DNA of 36,896 nt from Ruminococcus sp. (lineage in GTDB: Bacteria > Bacillota > Clostridia > Oscillospirales > Acutalibacteraceae): contig JAFUOM010000108.1 of NCBI GenBank assembly GCA_017481885.1, forward strand, positions 1 to 36,896. Reading direction: 5' to 3'. The first letter of the stretch is position 1. Each line of letters opens with the position of its first letter. Under the pieces are notes generated by a model. That model did not search any database. It had not been told where the DNA came from and saw only the letters and a list, made by a program, of their open reading frames with translations. The position numbers and the translations under genes were made by a program. Positions 7,841-15,514 of the stretch are shown piece by piece.

Positions 7841-8785
7841 TTACAGAATGTCCTCGTCGTCGAGGTTTGTTTCGCCCATAATGTAGATTGGACGGTTTTT
7901 GGTTTCCATATAAATTCTGCCGATGTATTCGCCCAAAATGCCGACAGAAAGCTCGATGATACCGCCCAAGAAAAGGGTAGCACATAAAGTTGTAACGTAA
8001 CCCGGAACGTCGATGCCAAAACACAGTGTTTGAATTAAAGTGACGATGATGTAAATAAACGCAAGCAGTGAGATGACAAAGCCCATAACAGCGATAAGTC
8101 TGAGCGGTGTTACTGAAAAAGCGGTGATGCCGTCAAGTGCATACTTGAACAACCCCCACAAACTCCACTTTGTCTCGCCAACTGTACGCTCAACATTCTG
8201 GTATTCAATCCATTTTGTTTTGAAACCAACCCAGCAGAAAATACCCTTTGAGAAACGCTGAACTTCAGAAAGTTTTAAGATAGCGTCAACCATTTTACGG
8301 CTCATAATTCGGTAGTCAACCGCACCGTCAGGCATTTTTACGTCAGAGATGTTGTTCTGGAAAGAGAAGAAAATCTTTGACACAAGCTGTCTTATCTTGC
8401 TTTCGCCTGTCTGCTTTGCACGGTAGAGTGCACAGCAGTCGTTGCCTTCTTCGATACCCTGAATCATAGCAGGGAACATCTTTGGCGGATGTTGTAAGTC
8501 AGCGTCCATAACAATAACGTAATCAGCGGTTGAGTTTTCGAGTCCTGCGTACATAGCAGACTCCTTGCCAAAATTACGCGAAAAGCTGATGTATTTTACA
8601 TTTGAAAAACGTGATGCAAGAGTTTTGAGCACCTTGAGGGTTTTGTCCTTGGAGCCGTCGTCAACAAAAATATATCTGAAGCTGTAGTGCTCTATAGTAG
8701 CGATAACTTCGTTTGTCTCCTTGACAAAAAGCGGAAGAACCTCTTCCTCGTTGTAGCAAGGAACAATGATGTCTATAGTTTTCAT
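7841..8785 (-). CDS. GT2 polyprenyl-phosphate glycosyltransferase (GtrB/CsbB type)
   Basis: The protein has 314 residues, normal for the family. The N-terminal GT-A domain shows I-I-V-P-C-Y-N-E-E, V-D-D-G-S (about 41-45) and the metal/nucleotide motif D-A-D (94-96) in V-M-D-A-D-L-Q-H-P. The G-E-T-K-W-S motif and two C-terminal membrane helices (about 232-255 and 268-290) are typical of the DPM1/GtrB/CsbB group. These enzymes load a sugar from a nucleotide donor onto undecaprenyl phosphate at the inner membrane face. GAGGT lies 7 nt before the ATG at 8785; a GTG at 8794 overlaps that site. It is the first gene of the operon with the GtrA-like gene. The sugar cannot be told from sequence. Confidence 0.92.
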   Translation of the reverse strand: MKTIDIIVPCYNEEEVLPLFVKETNEVIATIEHYSFRYIFVDDGSKDKTLKVLKTLASRFSNVKYISFSRNFGKESAMYAGLENSTADYVIVMDADLQHPPKMFPAMIQGIEEGNDCCALYRAKQTGESKIRQLVSKIFFSFQNNISDVKMPDGAVDYRIMSRKMVDAILKLSEVQRFSKGIFCWVGFKTKWIEYQNVERTVGETKWSLWGLFKYALDGITAFSVTPLRLIAVMGFVISLLAFIYIIVTLIQTLCFGIDVPGYVTTLCATLFLGGIIELSVGILGEYIGRIYMETKNRPIYIMGETNLDDEDIL

Positions 8786-8810
8786 AATTATCACCTCGTA
8801 ATTATTTTTA

Positions 8811-8839
8811 ATTATACCAACCCTGAGAGCAAAAGTAAA
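8811..8839 (-). promoter_or_regulatory. Promoter of the GT2-GtrA operon
   Basis: On the minus strand TTTACT (8839-8834), a 17-bp spacer and TATAAT (8816-8811), about 26 bp before the start codon. The -10 is perfect and the -35 moderate. Confidence 0.55.
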
Positions 8840-8945
8840 GCAGTACGAAAGTTTTTGAATAAAAATTGAAAATTTTGCATTTTAGCTCTTTACCTTATTT
8901 TATTTTGTGGTAAAATTATAATGAATAATTATGTGGAGGTTTAAT

Positions 8946-11660
8946 ATGTCGGCGAAAAAAGTTAAGAAGATTGAAAACAAAAAGCCGATGTGGCTCAGTT
9001 TTGTTGACCCATCTGACAGCAAGAACTTTTTTGTTCGCAATGTTTGGCTTTTTGTAGCATTTTTTGTGCCGTTTTTGTTGATGTACGGCTGTTTTGCTTA
9101 TTTTGAGATTGCTCCATTTGGCAAACAGCAGATTCTTGTTACTGACTTATGGCACCAGTACTATCCGTTCCTTGTTGATTTTCAGGACAAGCTTCAAAAT
9201 GGCGGTTCACTGTTATGGACCTGGAAAAGCGGTGGCGGTACTAACTACTTAGCGTTAATGGCTTACTACCTTGCAAGTCCGCTGAACTTTTTGTCGGTGT
9301 TTGTTCCTGCTGAATATTTGAGAGAATTTTTGGCAGTTATCACTGCTATGAAGGTCGGCTTTGCAGGCTTGTTCTTTGCACACTTTTTGAGAATTACTTT
9401 CAAAAGACGTGACATATCGGTTGCGGCGTTCTCGATTATGTATGCTTTGTGCTCGTTTATTATGGGCTACTACTGGAACGTAATCTGGCTTGATACTGTT
9501 GCACTTTTGCCTTTGGTTGTTGCAGGCGCAATTGCTCTGCTCAAAGACGGCAAGTTTAGACTTTACGTTATCGCGCTTGCTTTGTCGGTGCTTGCTAACT
9601 ACTACATCGGTCTTTTCACTTGCATTTTTGTTATGCTTATCAGCATTGCTTACTGTATTATTGAATTTGACGGCATCAAGAATTTGTTTATGCGCTTCTT
9701 CAAAATGGTAGGTTTTTCAGCTTTAGGCTTGGCAATTACCGCAATTTTGACCGTTCCGACAGCTATTGCACTGTCAAGCACACATTCATCTGACAACACT
9801 TTCCCTAAAACATATGCGATAAACATTGGCGACACTGCTGACTTTAAGGGTACAATGCAGGCACTTTCAGAGGTTGTTTCAAACTTAGGTGCGTTTATTG
9901 CTCCTACCGACAAGGAAGGCTTGCCGAACGTTTACTGCGGTATTGTTGCACTTGTGCTCGGAATTCTGTTTTTGACTTGCAACAAGATTAAAATCCGTGA
10001 GCGTGTTGCAGGCGCTGTAATGCTGTTGTTCTTTATGCTCAGCTTTGTTATTCGTCAGCTTGACTTTATCTGGCACGGCTTCCATTTCCCAAATATGCTT
10101 CCTCACAGATTCTCTTTCCTGTTCTCGTTTGTGCTGATTGTAATGGCGTACAGGGTGTTTATGAATCTGGAAAACGTCAAGATTCTGCACATTCTGATTA
10201 CTGTACTTGTATTTACAGGTGTTGTATACCTTGTTTACAAGTACAACGACACAAAGATTGTTGTAGGCACAGTATGTATTGCTGTACTTGTTGTTGCGTG
10301 GCTCTTTATGAGCACACTTAAGATTGTTCCTAAAGAAGCGGTTGCTTTAGCACTGTTTTTGATTTGTCTTTGCGAGGGTGCTTGCACAGCTTACATCGGC
10401 GTTAAGACTGTCGGAACTACAACAATGGAAACATATCCGCTTGGTACGGTTGCAACCGAAAAAACTGTTGATTACCTCAACAATGTTGAGTACAACAACG
10501 AAGATCTTTTCCATACTGAGGTTACAAAGTATCACACATTAAACGATAATGCCCTTATCGGCATTGACGGTATTTCGATATTCAGCTCTGTTGCAAATGC
10601 AGATGTAACAGCCTATATGGAAAAATTCGGTATTTGCGGATGGATTGCAAGTAACCGTTATACATATCAGGAAAGCTCACCTGTTACAAATATGTTCCTC
10701 AATATGAAGTACCTGATTTCTCCGCACGGTAAATTCCTTGACACTCAGCACAACAAGCTTGTACATCAGGAAGGCAATGTTAAGTTGCTCCAGAACAAGT
10801 ACTACATTCCACAGGGCTTTATGGTAAACGAGGACATCCTCGACTTTAATGTATCAACCGCAAGCTTTAATCCGTTCGATAACCAGAACGAACTTTTCCG
10901 TCTTGCTACAGGTTTAGATGGCAATGTGTACGAAGCGCTTGAGGTTGTTTCTCAGGGTCACACAGATGCAGAAATTTTCCCAATGTCAAAGAACGGCTAT
11001 GGTAGCTATTCTTTTGAGCTCAAGGATTCTTCTCAGACACCTCACGTTAAGTTTAACTACACTGCACCATATGACGGAACAGCGTTTGCATATTTCCAGT
11101 GCGGTGAAGGCGAAAACTGTGACTTAAGAATTAACGACAACACAATTATCACAAACTACGTTAAGCGTCCGTACATTATGCAGATGGGTAGCGTTAAGGA
11201 AGGCGACAAGCTTTCAATTTACTCTGACCTTTCCGATGTAACTGTCGGCAGTGCTCACGTTTACTGCAATATGCTCAACGAAGAGTTGTTTATGCAAGGT
11301 TATGAAAAGCTTTCCCAGAGCACTCTTGAGTGTACAAAGTCAACTGACACACGCATTGAGGGTAGAATAAACGTAAAAGAGGACGGCTTGTTCTACACAT
11401 CAATTTCTTACGACAAGGGTTGGAAAGCTTATGTTGACGGCGAAGAGGTTGAAATCACACCAATTTGTGACGCACTCGTTGCGTTCAAGCTTACAGCAGG
11501 TCACCACGATATCAAGCTCAAGTATTGTCCTGCAGGTTTCCCACTTGGTCTTACAGTGACACTGGTTTCAATCGCTTTGTATGTTGGTATTATCCTGTTT
11601 TTTACAAAGTTCAAGTCTAAAAAAGACAAGGCTGATACAAAAGCAGAAACAAGTAAATAA
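8946..11660 (+). CDS. YfhO family membrane protein (GT-C type glycosyltransferase)
   Basis: The protein has 904 residues. GGAGG (8935-8939) lies 6 nt before the ATG at 8946; an ATG at 8931 precedes the ribosome binding site. A short basic N-terminus is followed by about a dozen membrane helices. The first outer loop carries D-L-W-H-Q-Y-Y-P-F, matching the conserved Asp region expected for GT-C enzymes and YfhO. The extracytoplasmic C-terminal part has the family signature G-W-K-A-Y-V-D-G and A-G-H-H-D-I-K-L-K-Y, then a final helix and a lysine-rich tail. In Bacillus and Listeria, YfhO proteins transfer sugars from a polyprenyl carrier to teichoic acids, working with a CsbB-like GT2. The divergent GT2-GtrA operon supports that role here. 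The acceptor is unknown. Confidence 0.88.
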   Translation: MSAKKVKKIENKKPMWLSFVDPSDSKNFFVRNVWLFVAFFVPFLLMYGCFAYFEIAPFGKQQILVTDLWHQYYPFLVDFQDKLQNGGSLLWTWKSGGGTNYLALMAYYLASPLNFLSVFVPAEYLREFLAVITAMKVGFAGLFFAHFLRITFKRRDISVAAFSIMYALCSFIMGYYWNVIWLDTVALLPLVVAGAIALLKDGKFRLYVIALALSVLANYYIGLFTCIFVMLISIAYCIIEFDGIKNLFMRFFKMVGFSALGLAITAILTVPTAIALSSTHSSDNTFPKTYAINIGDTADFKGTMQALSEVVSNLGAFIAPTDKEGLPNVYCGIVALVLGILFLTCNKIKIRERVAGAVMLLFFMLSFVIRQLDFIWHGFHFPNMLPHRFSFLFSFVLIVMAYRVFMNLENVKILHILITVLVFTGVVYLVYKYNDTKIVVGTVCIAVLVVAWLFMSTLKIVPKEAVALALFLICLCEGACTAYIGVKTVGTTTMETYPLGTVATEKTVDYLNNVEYNNEDLFHTEVTKYHTLNDNALIGIDGISIFSSVANADVTAYMEKFGICGWIASNRYTYQESSPVTNMFLNMKYLISPHGKFLDTQHNKLVHQEGNVKLLQNKYYIPQGFMVNEDILDFNVSTASFNPFDNQNELFRLATGLDGNVYEALEVVSQGHTDAEIFPMSKNGYGSYSFELKDSSQTPHVKFNYTAPYDGTAFAYFQCGEGENCDLRINDNTIITNYVKRPYIMQMGSVKEGDKLSIYSDLSDVTVGSAHVYCNMLNEELFMQGYEKLSQSTLECTKSTDTRIEGRINVKEDGLFYTSISYDKGWKAYVDGEEVEITPICDALVAFKLTAGHHDIKLKYCPAGFPLGLTVTLVSIALYVGIILFFTKFKSKKDKADTKAETSK

Positions 11661-11671
11661 TTGCAATAATT

Positions 11672-11698
11672 AAGGGCTGTGCCATTGGCACAGCCCTT
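11672..11698. terminator. Bidirectional terminator after the YfhO gene
   Basis: A perfect 12-bp stem, AAGGGCTGTGCC with GGCACAGCCCTT, around ATT. It lies between the convergent YfhO gene and the helical acidic protein gene. Confidence 0.85.
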
Positions 11699-11725
11699 GC
11701 TGTTTGTAGTAAGTTGTAAATTTAA

Positions 11726-12598
11726 TTAAAACTCGAACTCCTCAGGTGATTCTTCGTCCTCGGCGTAGAGGGCAATTTTTGGAGTTTGCTGAGTTTCTTG
11801 TGGCTGTTTTGTGTCACAGTCGCACTCGATTTCAGCCATTTCTTCGTCTGCATCGGAAAAATCAACGACTTCAACTGCTGTTTCTTCGGTTTCGATTACA
11901 GGTTCAGCGATATCGATTACAGGCTCTTCAATTTCAACAACCTCGTCGGTAACGTCTGGGTCCATAGCGCAAGCGGATGCAATCTGAGGTGCAGCGATTT
12001 CATCGTCAGTTTCGTAATCGTTTTCGATGTAGTCAACAAGCTCCTCGTCTTCGTCAGGTGCGATAAACGCTTTGAAGTCCTGAGCCTTGTCTTTCGCTCT
12101 GTCCTTTAAATCAGCAACGGTTACTTTTGCTTTTGCTGACAAATCCTGTGCTTTTATCTTTGCTTTGCCGCCAAGGTCGGTTGCTTTGCTCTTAGCTTTT
12201 TTGCCTGTTTCTTTAGCCTTATCCTTGATGTCCTCAGCTGTGTCGGTTACGATTTTCTTGATTTTCTCTGTATTCTCGCTTTTGAGCTTAACGTCGCTTG
12301 AATCGCTCAGAAGCTCTACGTATCGTCTGCTTGCTTTGTCGATGCGTGCGGTAGTCTTGTCAACAACTACGCACAAAGCCTCACACTCTGTGTCAGCCTG
12401 CTCTCTGAGTGTTTCGTAAAAATATCTGCCAAGCTCAATGTAAGCCTGATTTCTAAGCTCTGTGTCAGCTTTGATAACCTGCTTGATGCGGTTTGCCTTT
12501 GCTTTAAGACGGCTTTTTTCAACCAAAGCCTGAGCTACATCGGTAGCGGCATCAGCGCAAAGTTTTACACCGTTTTTGAATTCGTTTTTAATATCCAT
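11726..12598 (-). CDS. Unrecognised helical protein with Lys/Ala-rich repeats and acidic tail
   Basis: The protein has 290 residues and no signal peptide or membrane helix. GGAGG (12611-12607) lies 8 nt before the ATG at 12598. Residues 1-110 are a soluble helical region with N-Q-A-Y-I-E-L-G-R-Y-F-Y. Residues about 125-190 consist of Lys/Ala/Asp-rich 7- to 11-residue amphipathic repeats (for example S-K-A-T-D-L-G-G-K-A-K) as in LEA-like or apolipoprotein-like helices. The last 100 residues are strongly acidic. I do not recognise a family with a known function. The layout would fit a cytoplasmic protein lying along a membrane or a polymer, but that is a guess. It is divergent from the CpXC gene with facing promoters. 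Confidence 0.8.
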   Translation of the reverse strand: MDIKNEFKNGVKLCADAATDVAQALVEKSRLKAKANRIKQVIKADTELRNQAYIELGRYFYETLREQADTECEALCVVVDKTTARIDKASRRYVELLSDSSDVKLKSENTEKIKKIVTDTAEDIKDKAKETGKKAKSKATDLGGKAKIKAQDLSAKAKVTVADLKDRAKDKAQDFKAFIAPDEDEELVDYIENDYETDDEIAAPQIASACAMDPDVTDEVVEIEEPVIDIAEPVIETEETAVEVVDFSDADEEMAEIECDCDTKQPQETQQTPKIALYAEDEESPEEFEF

Positions 12599-12635
12599 AA
12601 AGATTACCTCCGATAAAAAACTATCATATAGGTAT

Positions 12636-12664
12636 ATTATCGCAGATAAGGGGAGTAAAATCAA
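12636..12664 (-). promoter_or_regulatory. Promoter of the helical acidic protein gene
   Basis: On the minus strand TTGATT (12664-12659), a 17-bp spacer and GATAAT (12641-12636). Confidence 0.55.
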
Positions 12665-12675
12665 CAACTATTTTC

Positions 12676-12703
12676 TTGCATTTAGCAAAACGAATGATAT
12701 AAT
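12676..12703 (+). promoter_or_regulatory. Promoter of the CpXC gene
   Basis: TTGCAT (12676-12681), a 16-bp spacer and TATAAT (12698-12703). It lies about 12 bp from the divergent promoter, so the two genes could share regulation. Confidence 0.55.
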
Positions 12704-12731
12704 GGAAGAAGAAACTCAGGGAGGTGTGTTT

Positions 12732-13403
12732 ATGTCGAATGTAATTTCAAAGGAAGTTGCGTGTCCTAACTGCAACGAAATTTTCAGCGTGCACGTTTAC
12801 ACCAGCATAAATGCAACAAACGACCCTCAATTCAGAGAGGATTTGTTAAGTGAAAAGCTTTTGAAATGGAAGTGCGAGAACTGTTCTTACGAGGGCAGGT
12901 TCACCTATCCGCTTTTGTACAACGATATGAAGCGCCGCTTTATGGTATATCTGATTCCGCAGATTGAGCGTTTTCAGCTTGAGGACAGGAGCCTTGAGGA
13001 TGAGTATCGCAACCTAAAGGGTATCACAAAACGCATTACGCCTGATTTTAACTCGTTTAAGGAGAAGGTTTTCATTTTTGAATCCGGTCTTGATGATATG
13101 GCTGTAGAGCTTAGTAAGCTTGCTGTCAGCGAGACGGTTGCAAAAAAGCACAATCTTCCTAAGGTCGAAGAAGGTTACCTTTCGATGTACAACCGTGAAA
13201 CTAACACAATGGGATTCACCTTTTTTGTCGGCGAAAGCCACGAGCCGTATGTTCAGTCGGCACGACTTGAGGTTTACGCACGCTCGGTGCAGATAGTTAA
13301 CGCTGTGGGTCAAAATGATAAAAAACTCTCAGGGTTTATCAAGATTGACCGAGAGTGGGCTGAGAACACCTTGTTTCGTTACAAAAGAGAAGAGAATAAG
13401 TAA
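12732..13403 (+). CDS. CpXC domain zinc-ribbon protein
   Basis: The protein has 223 residues. GGGAGG (12719-12724) lies 7 nt before the ATG at 12732; an in-frame upstream ATG overlaps the divergent gene and its promoter and was rejected. The N-terminus has a zinc-ribbon pair, C-P-N-C (about 10-13) and C-E-N-C (about 47-50), that matches the bacterial CpXC domain, followed by L-L-Y-N-D-M-K-R-R-F-M-V-Y. CpXC proteins are common in Firmicutes; no biochemical role is established to my knowledge. The remainder is a cytoplasmic alpha/beta region without a recognised motif. It is monocistronic, with its own promoter and terminator. Confidence 0.85.
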   Translation: MSNVISKEVACPNCNEIFSVHVYTSINATNDPQFREDLLSEKLLKWKCENCSYEGRFTYPLLYNDMKRRFMVYLIPQIERFQLEDRSLEDEYRNLKGITKRITPDFNSFKEKVFIFESGLDDMAVELSKLAVSETVAKKHNLPKVEEGYLSMYNRETNTMGFTFFVGESHEPYVQSARLEVYARSVQIVNAVGQNDKKLSGFIKIDREWAENTLFRYKREENK

Positions 13404-13406
13404 AGC

Positions 13407-13440
13407 AAAAGCAGAGCGAAATTTAACGCTCTGCTTTTTT
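13407..13440 (+). terminator. Terminator of the CpXC gene
   Basis: AAAAGCAGAGCG (13407-13418) pairs with CGCTCTGCTTTT (13427-13438), followed by T residues. Confidence 0.88.
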
Positions 13441-13453
13441 GTGTGATTTTGTG

Positions 13454-13483
13454 GTAAAAAAACTCCCCAAAAAACAAGGGGAG
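13454..13483 (-). terminator. Terminator of the amidohydrolase-transglutaminase operon
   Basis: Read on the minus strand, CTCCCC and GGGGAG (13483 to 13463) form a stem that is followed by a T7 run opposite the A-run at 13456-13462. Confidence 0.7.
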
Positions 13484-13516
13484 CCGTTGATTTGTGGTTT
13501 ATGGGTGCAGGCACTC

Positions 13517-13541
13517 GGACGAGCACTGCTCGCCCCTACAA
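13517..13541. repeat. Short dispersed palindromic repeat (GTAGGGGCGA type)
   Basis: The imperfect palindrome GGACGAGCA/TGCTCGCCC is flanked by CCTACAA. The same design, TTGTAGGGGCG followed by a hairpin, occurs at 30905 and inside the MITE-like elements near 185 and 36683. Confidence 0.6.
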
Positions 13542-13575
13542 GTGGGAACATAAGCGTTTGTATTACATCTGTGGT

Positions 13576-14589
13576 TTATTTTAGCTCCATAGTTTCTGAG
13601 TCGAAAATGTATTCGTTTGACTCGTAATCTTCCATATAGTAGGTGTGGGTGTTGACAAATGTGTAACGGCTAATACCTCGAAAGATTTTGAAAGTTTCGT
13701 CTGTACACTCTACATCTCCGTATTCATCAAAGAATGTTGACGAAAAAGCGGTGCGTGTCAGGGTGTCGGCTTTACGCTCTTTGTCAGATTTGCCAAAATG
13801 GAAAAGTCCCGCGTAGCCGTCGTCGGCACGGTCCCACGCACTGTCGCAGGTGTAGAACTTGTCTTCAAATTTGAAGATGTTCCACATATGACCTTCACCT
13901 CTGCCGCTACAAGGACCGTAAACGCAAAAGCAGTCGATGTCGAGTTGCAAAAGAGCAAATCGCAAGGTATATGCAAAGCCGTAGCATACACTTTTTTTAT
14001 TTTTCAATGCTTTGTAGATTTCATCGCTTGGGTATTCAAACAAAGGTGAGCCGAGCTGTTTGTTGTCTTTTCGGTCGTGGTCGTAGGTCATAGCACGTGC
14101 AACTGCACCGTGAACATTCAGGATTTTGTCGAGAGTGTTGTCGTTTTTTGTTGCGTTTGTGTTCACTATCTGGAGAAAGCTGTCGTCGATGAATTTGAGC
14201 ATCTCGCTTTGCTCTGTTTTAGAGTAGGCGTAAGTAAGCTCAGCTTTGTCGCCGTTTAATTCACATTTGCTGAGGAAAAAGTAATACGGGCTTTGCTTAA
14301 GCAGGTCAACGTAGTACTCGTTTTTTTCAGCACTTTGTGACAAAGTAACCGATTTTTTGCGGTTTAGCATAGCGTCCATCAGTGCGCGGTAGTGCATCTT
14401 ATCTTCAGTTGTCATATGCAATTCATCGTCAGGCTCAACAACACAGTGGTCTATTTCGGTAATCGCCATATAGCCTGTGTCTGCTGTTTCCTGAGTATTT
14501 TTTGCGGTGGTTTTTTCGCTTTCGCCGGTGCACGAGCAAAGCGACAGTACCAGAAAAATCGCCATTAACAGGGAAATAAGTCGTTTCAT
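13576..14589 (-). CDS. Lipoprotein with transglutaminase-like domain
   Basis: The protein has 337 residues. A hydrophobic leader ends in C-S-C, with Cys20 as the probable lipidated residue (L-C-S-C is a slightly unusual lipobox). After a low-complexity Thr/Glu stretch, the C-terminal half shows the transglutaminase-like (papain fold) triad: Cys202 in K-S-V-C-Y-G-F-A, His234 in G-E-G-H-M-W-N and Asp249 in C-D-S-A-W-D. Such bacterial proteins act outside the cell as proteases, amidases or crosslinkers. The ATG overlaps the stop of the upstream amidohydrolase gene by one base (TGATG), so translation is probably coupled. The substrate is unknown. Confidence 0.87.
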   Translation of the reverse strand: MKRLISLLMAIFLVLSLCSCTGESEKTTAKNTQETADTGYMAITEIDHCVVEPDDELHMTTEDKMHYRALMDAMLNRKKSVTLSQSAEKNEYYVDLLKQSPYYFFLSKCELNGDKAELTYAYSKTEQSEMLKFIDDSFLQIVNTNATKNDNTLDKILNVHGAVARAMTYDHDRKDNKQLGSPLFEYPSDEIYKALKNKKSVCYGFAYTLRFALLQLDIDCFCVYGPCSGRGEGHMWNIFKFEDKFYTCDSAWDRADDGYAGLFHFGKSDKERKADTLTRTAFSSTFFDEYGDVECTDETFKIFRGISRYTFVNTHTYYMEDYESNEYIFDSETMELK

Positions 14590-15398
14590 CAGATGTCCTT
14601 TATGCTAAATAATTTTTGCGCGTTTTTGTACATAATTTTCTCGTAGGTGTTTTCACTCACCATATCTTTGAACTCGTTGAAATAAGCCTGATACAAACTG
14701 CGGTCACCATTGCCGTTATTTAGGTAAGTGTCCTTGCCGTCAATCGGAGCGTCCGAGCCAAAGACGATTTTGTCATCACCACAGATTTCGAGGAATCTCA
14801 AAGTGCTTTCAATGCTGACCCATGTTGTGTCGCCGTAAAGGTTAGGCAGTTTTGAAATGAGGTCAATAGCTTCTGTGTTGTCTGTACCAAGACCCATATG
14901 CACCATCACAAAGTTAACGTCAGGGTACTTTTTTGCGACTTCATAAACAAGAGTGACGTTGTCACATTCACCACATCCAGTATGAGTAACAACAGGCAGG
15001 GAATATTTTTGAGCAAGTTTAATGTATCTGTCGATTTTTTCGCTGTTGAATCTCAAGGCAGAGTGAAACGGGTGGAATTTAACTGCACAAATAATGTCAC
15101 GGTTATTTTTGATAAGCTCTTCTATCGGCTTTTCGTTCTCATACGGATTAACCCACAAAGCGACAGAAATTTTGCCCTCGTTTTCTTTTGCGAAAGATAT
15201 AGCCTTTGTGTTGCTTACTATGTGGTCGGTGAGATACTGTTTTGGTATAGGGTTTTGGCTGTGGTCGTGGGTTGCACAGTCGGCGTTTGAAATAATACAG
15301 TGGTCGATGCCGTATTCTTCCATCATATATGTAATGTACTCTTCTCTCATATCAAAGCCGAGACTTGTTCCGATGTGGGTGTGTGTATCAATAATCAT
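14589..15398 (-). CDS. Amidohydrolase (Amidohydro_2-like TIM-barrel metal hydrolase)
   Basis: The protein has 269 residues. GGAGG (15408-15404) lies 5 nt before the ATG at 15398, which gives the M-I-I-D-T-H-T-H start usual for this superfamily. Metal-binding residues appear in order: His6 and His8 in D-T-H-T-H, Lys107/His109/His112 in V-K-F-H-P-F-H, His139 in V-T-H-T-G, His167 in V-H-M-G and Asp216 in F-G-S-D-A-P. No signal peptide, so it is cytoplasmic. Relatives hydrolyse or decarboxylate small cyclic or acyl compounds; the substrate cannot be told. It is the first gene of a two-gene operon with a lipoprotein of the transglutaminase fold. Confidence 0.88.
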   Translation of the reverse strand: MIIDTHTHIGTSLGFDMREEYITYMMEEYGIDHCIISNADCATHDHSQNPIPKQYLTDHIVSNTKAISFAKENEGKISVALWVNPYENEKPIEELIKNNRDIICAVKFHPFHSALRFNSEKIDRYIKLAQKYSLPVVTHTGCGECDNVTLVYEVAKKYPDVNFVMVHMGLGTDNTEAIDLISKLPNLYGDTTWVSIESTLRFLEICGDDKIVFGSDAPIDGKDTYLNNGNGDRSLYQAYFNEFKDMVSENTYEKIMYKNAQKLFSIKDI

Positions 15399-15428
15399 AA
15401 TAACCTCCGACACATTATTACGTTAAAT

Positions 15429-15457
15429 ATAATACCGCTTTTGCACTTTGTGGTCAA
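15429..15457 (-). promoter_or_regulatory. Promoter of the amidohydrolase-transglutaminase operon
   Basis: On the minus strand TTGACC (15457-15452), a 17-bp spacer and TATTAT (15434-15429). It abuts the terminator of the CotH operon. Confidence 0.7.
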
Positions 15458-15500
15458 GAAAAAAGAGACTGTCTCACTAATTTAAGTAGTAAGACAGCCC
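15458..15500 (-). terminator. Terminator of the CotH-dockerin operon
   Basis: On the minus strand GGCTGTCTTACT (15499-15488) pairs with AGTGAGACAGTC (15478-15467) with two wobble pairs, then a T-run. A hairpin of the same GGCTGTCT type ends the gene at 23085. Confidence 0.85.
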
Positions 15501-15514
15501 CTTTTGGCTTTGTA

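Noticed and set aside
9650..10190. Minus-strand ORFs opposite the YfhO gene
   Set aside because: The plus-strand protein has a clear family signature over its whole length.
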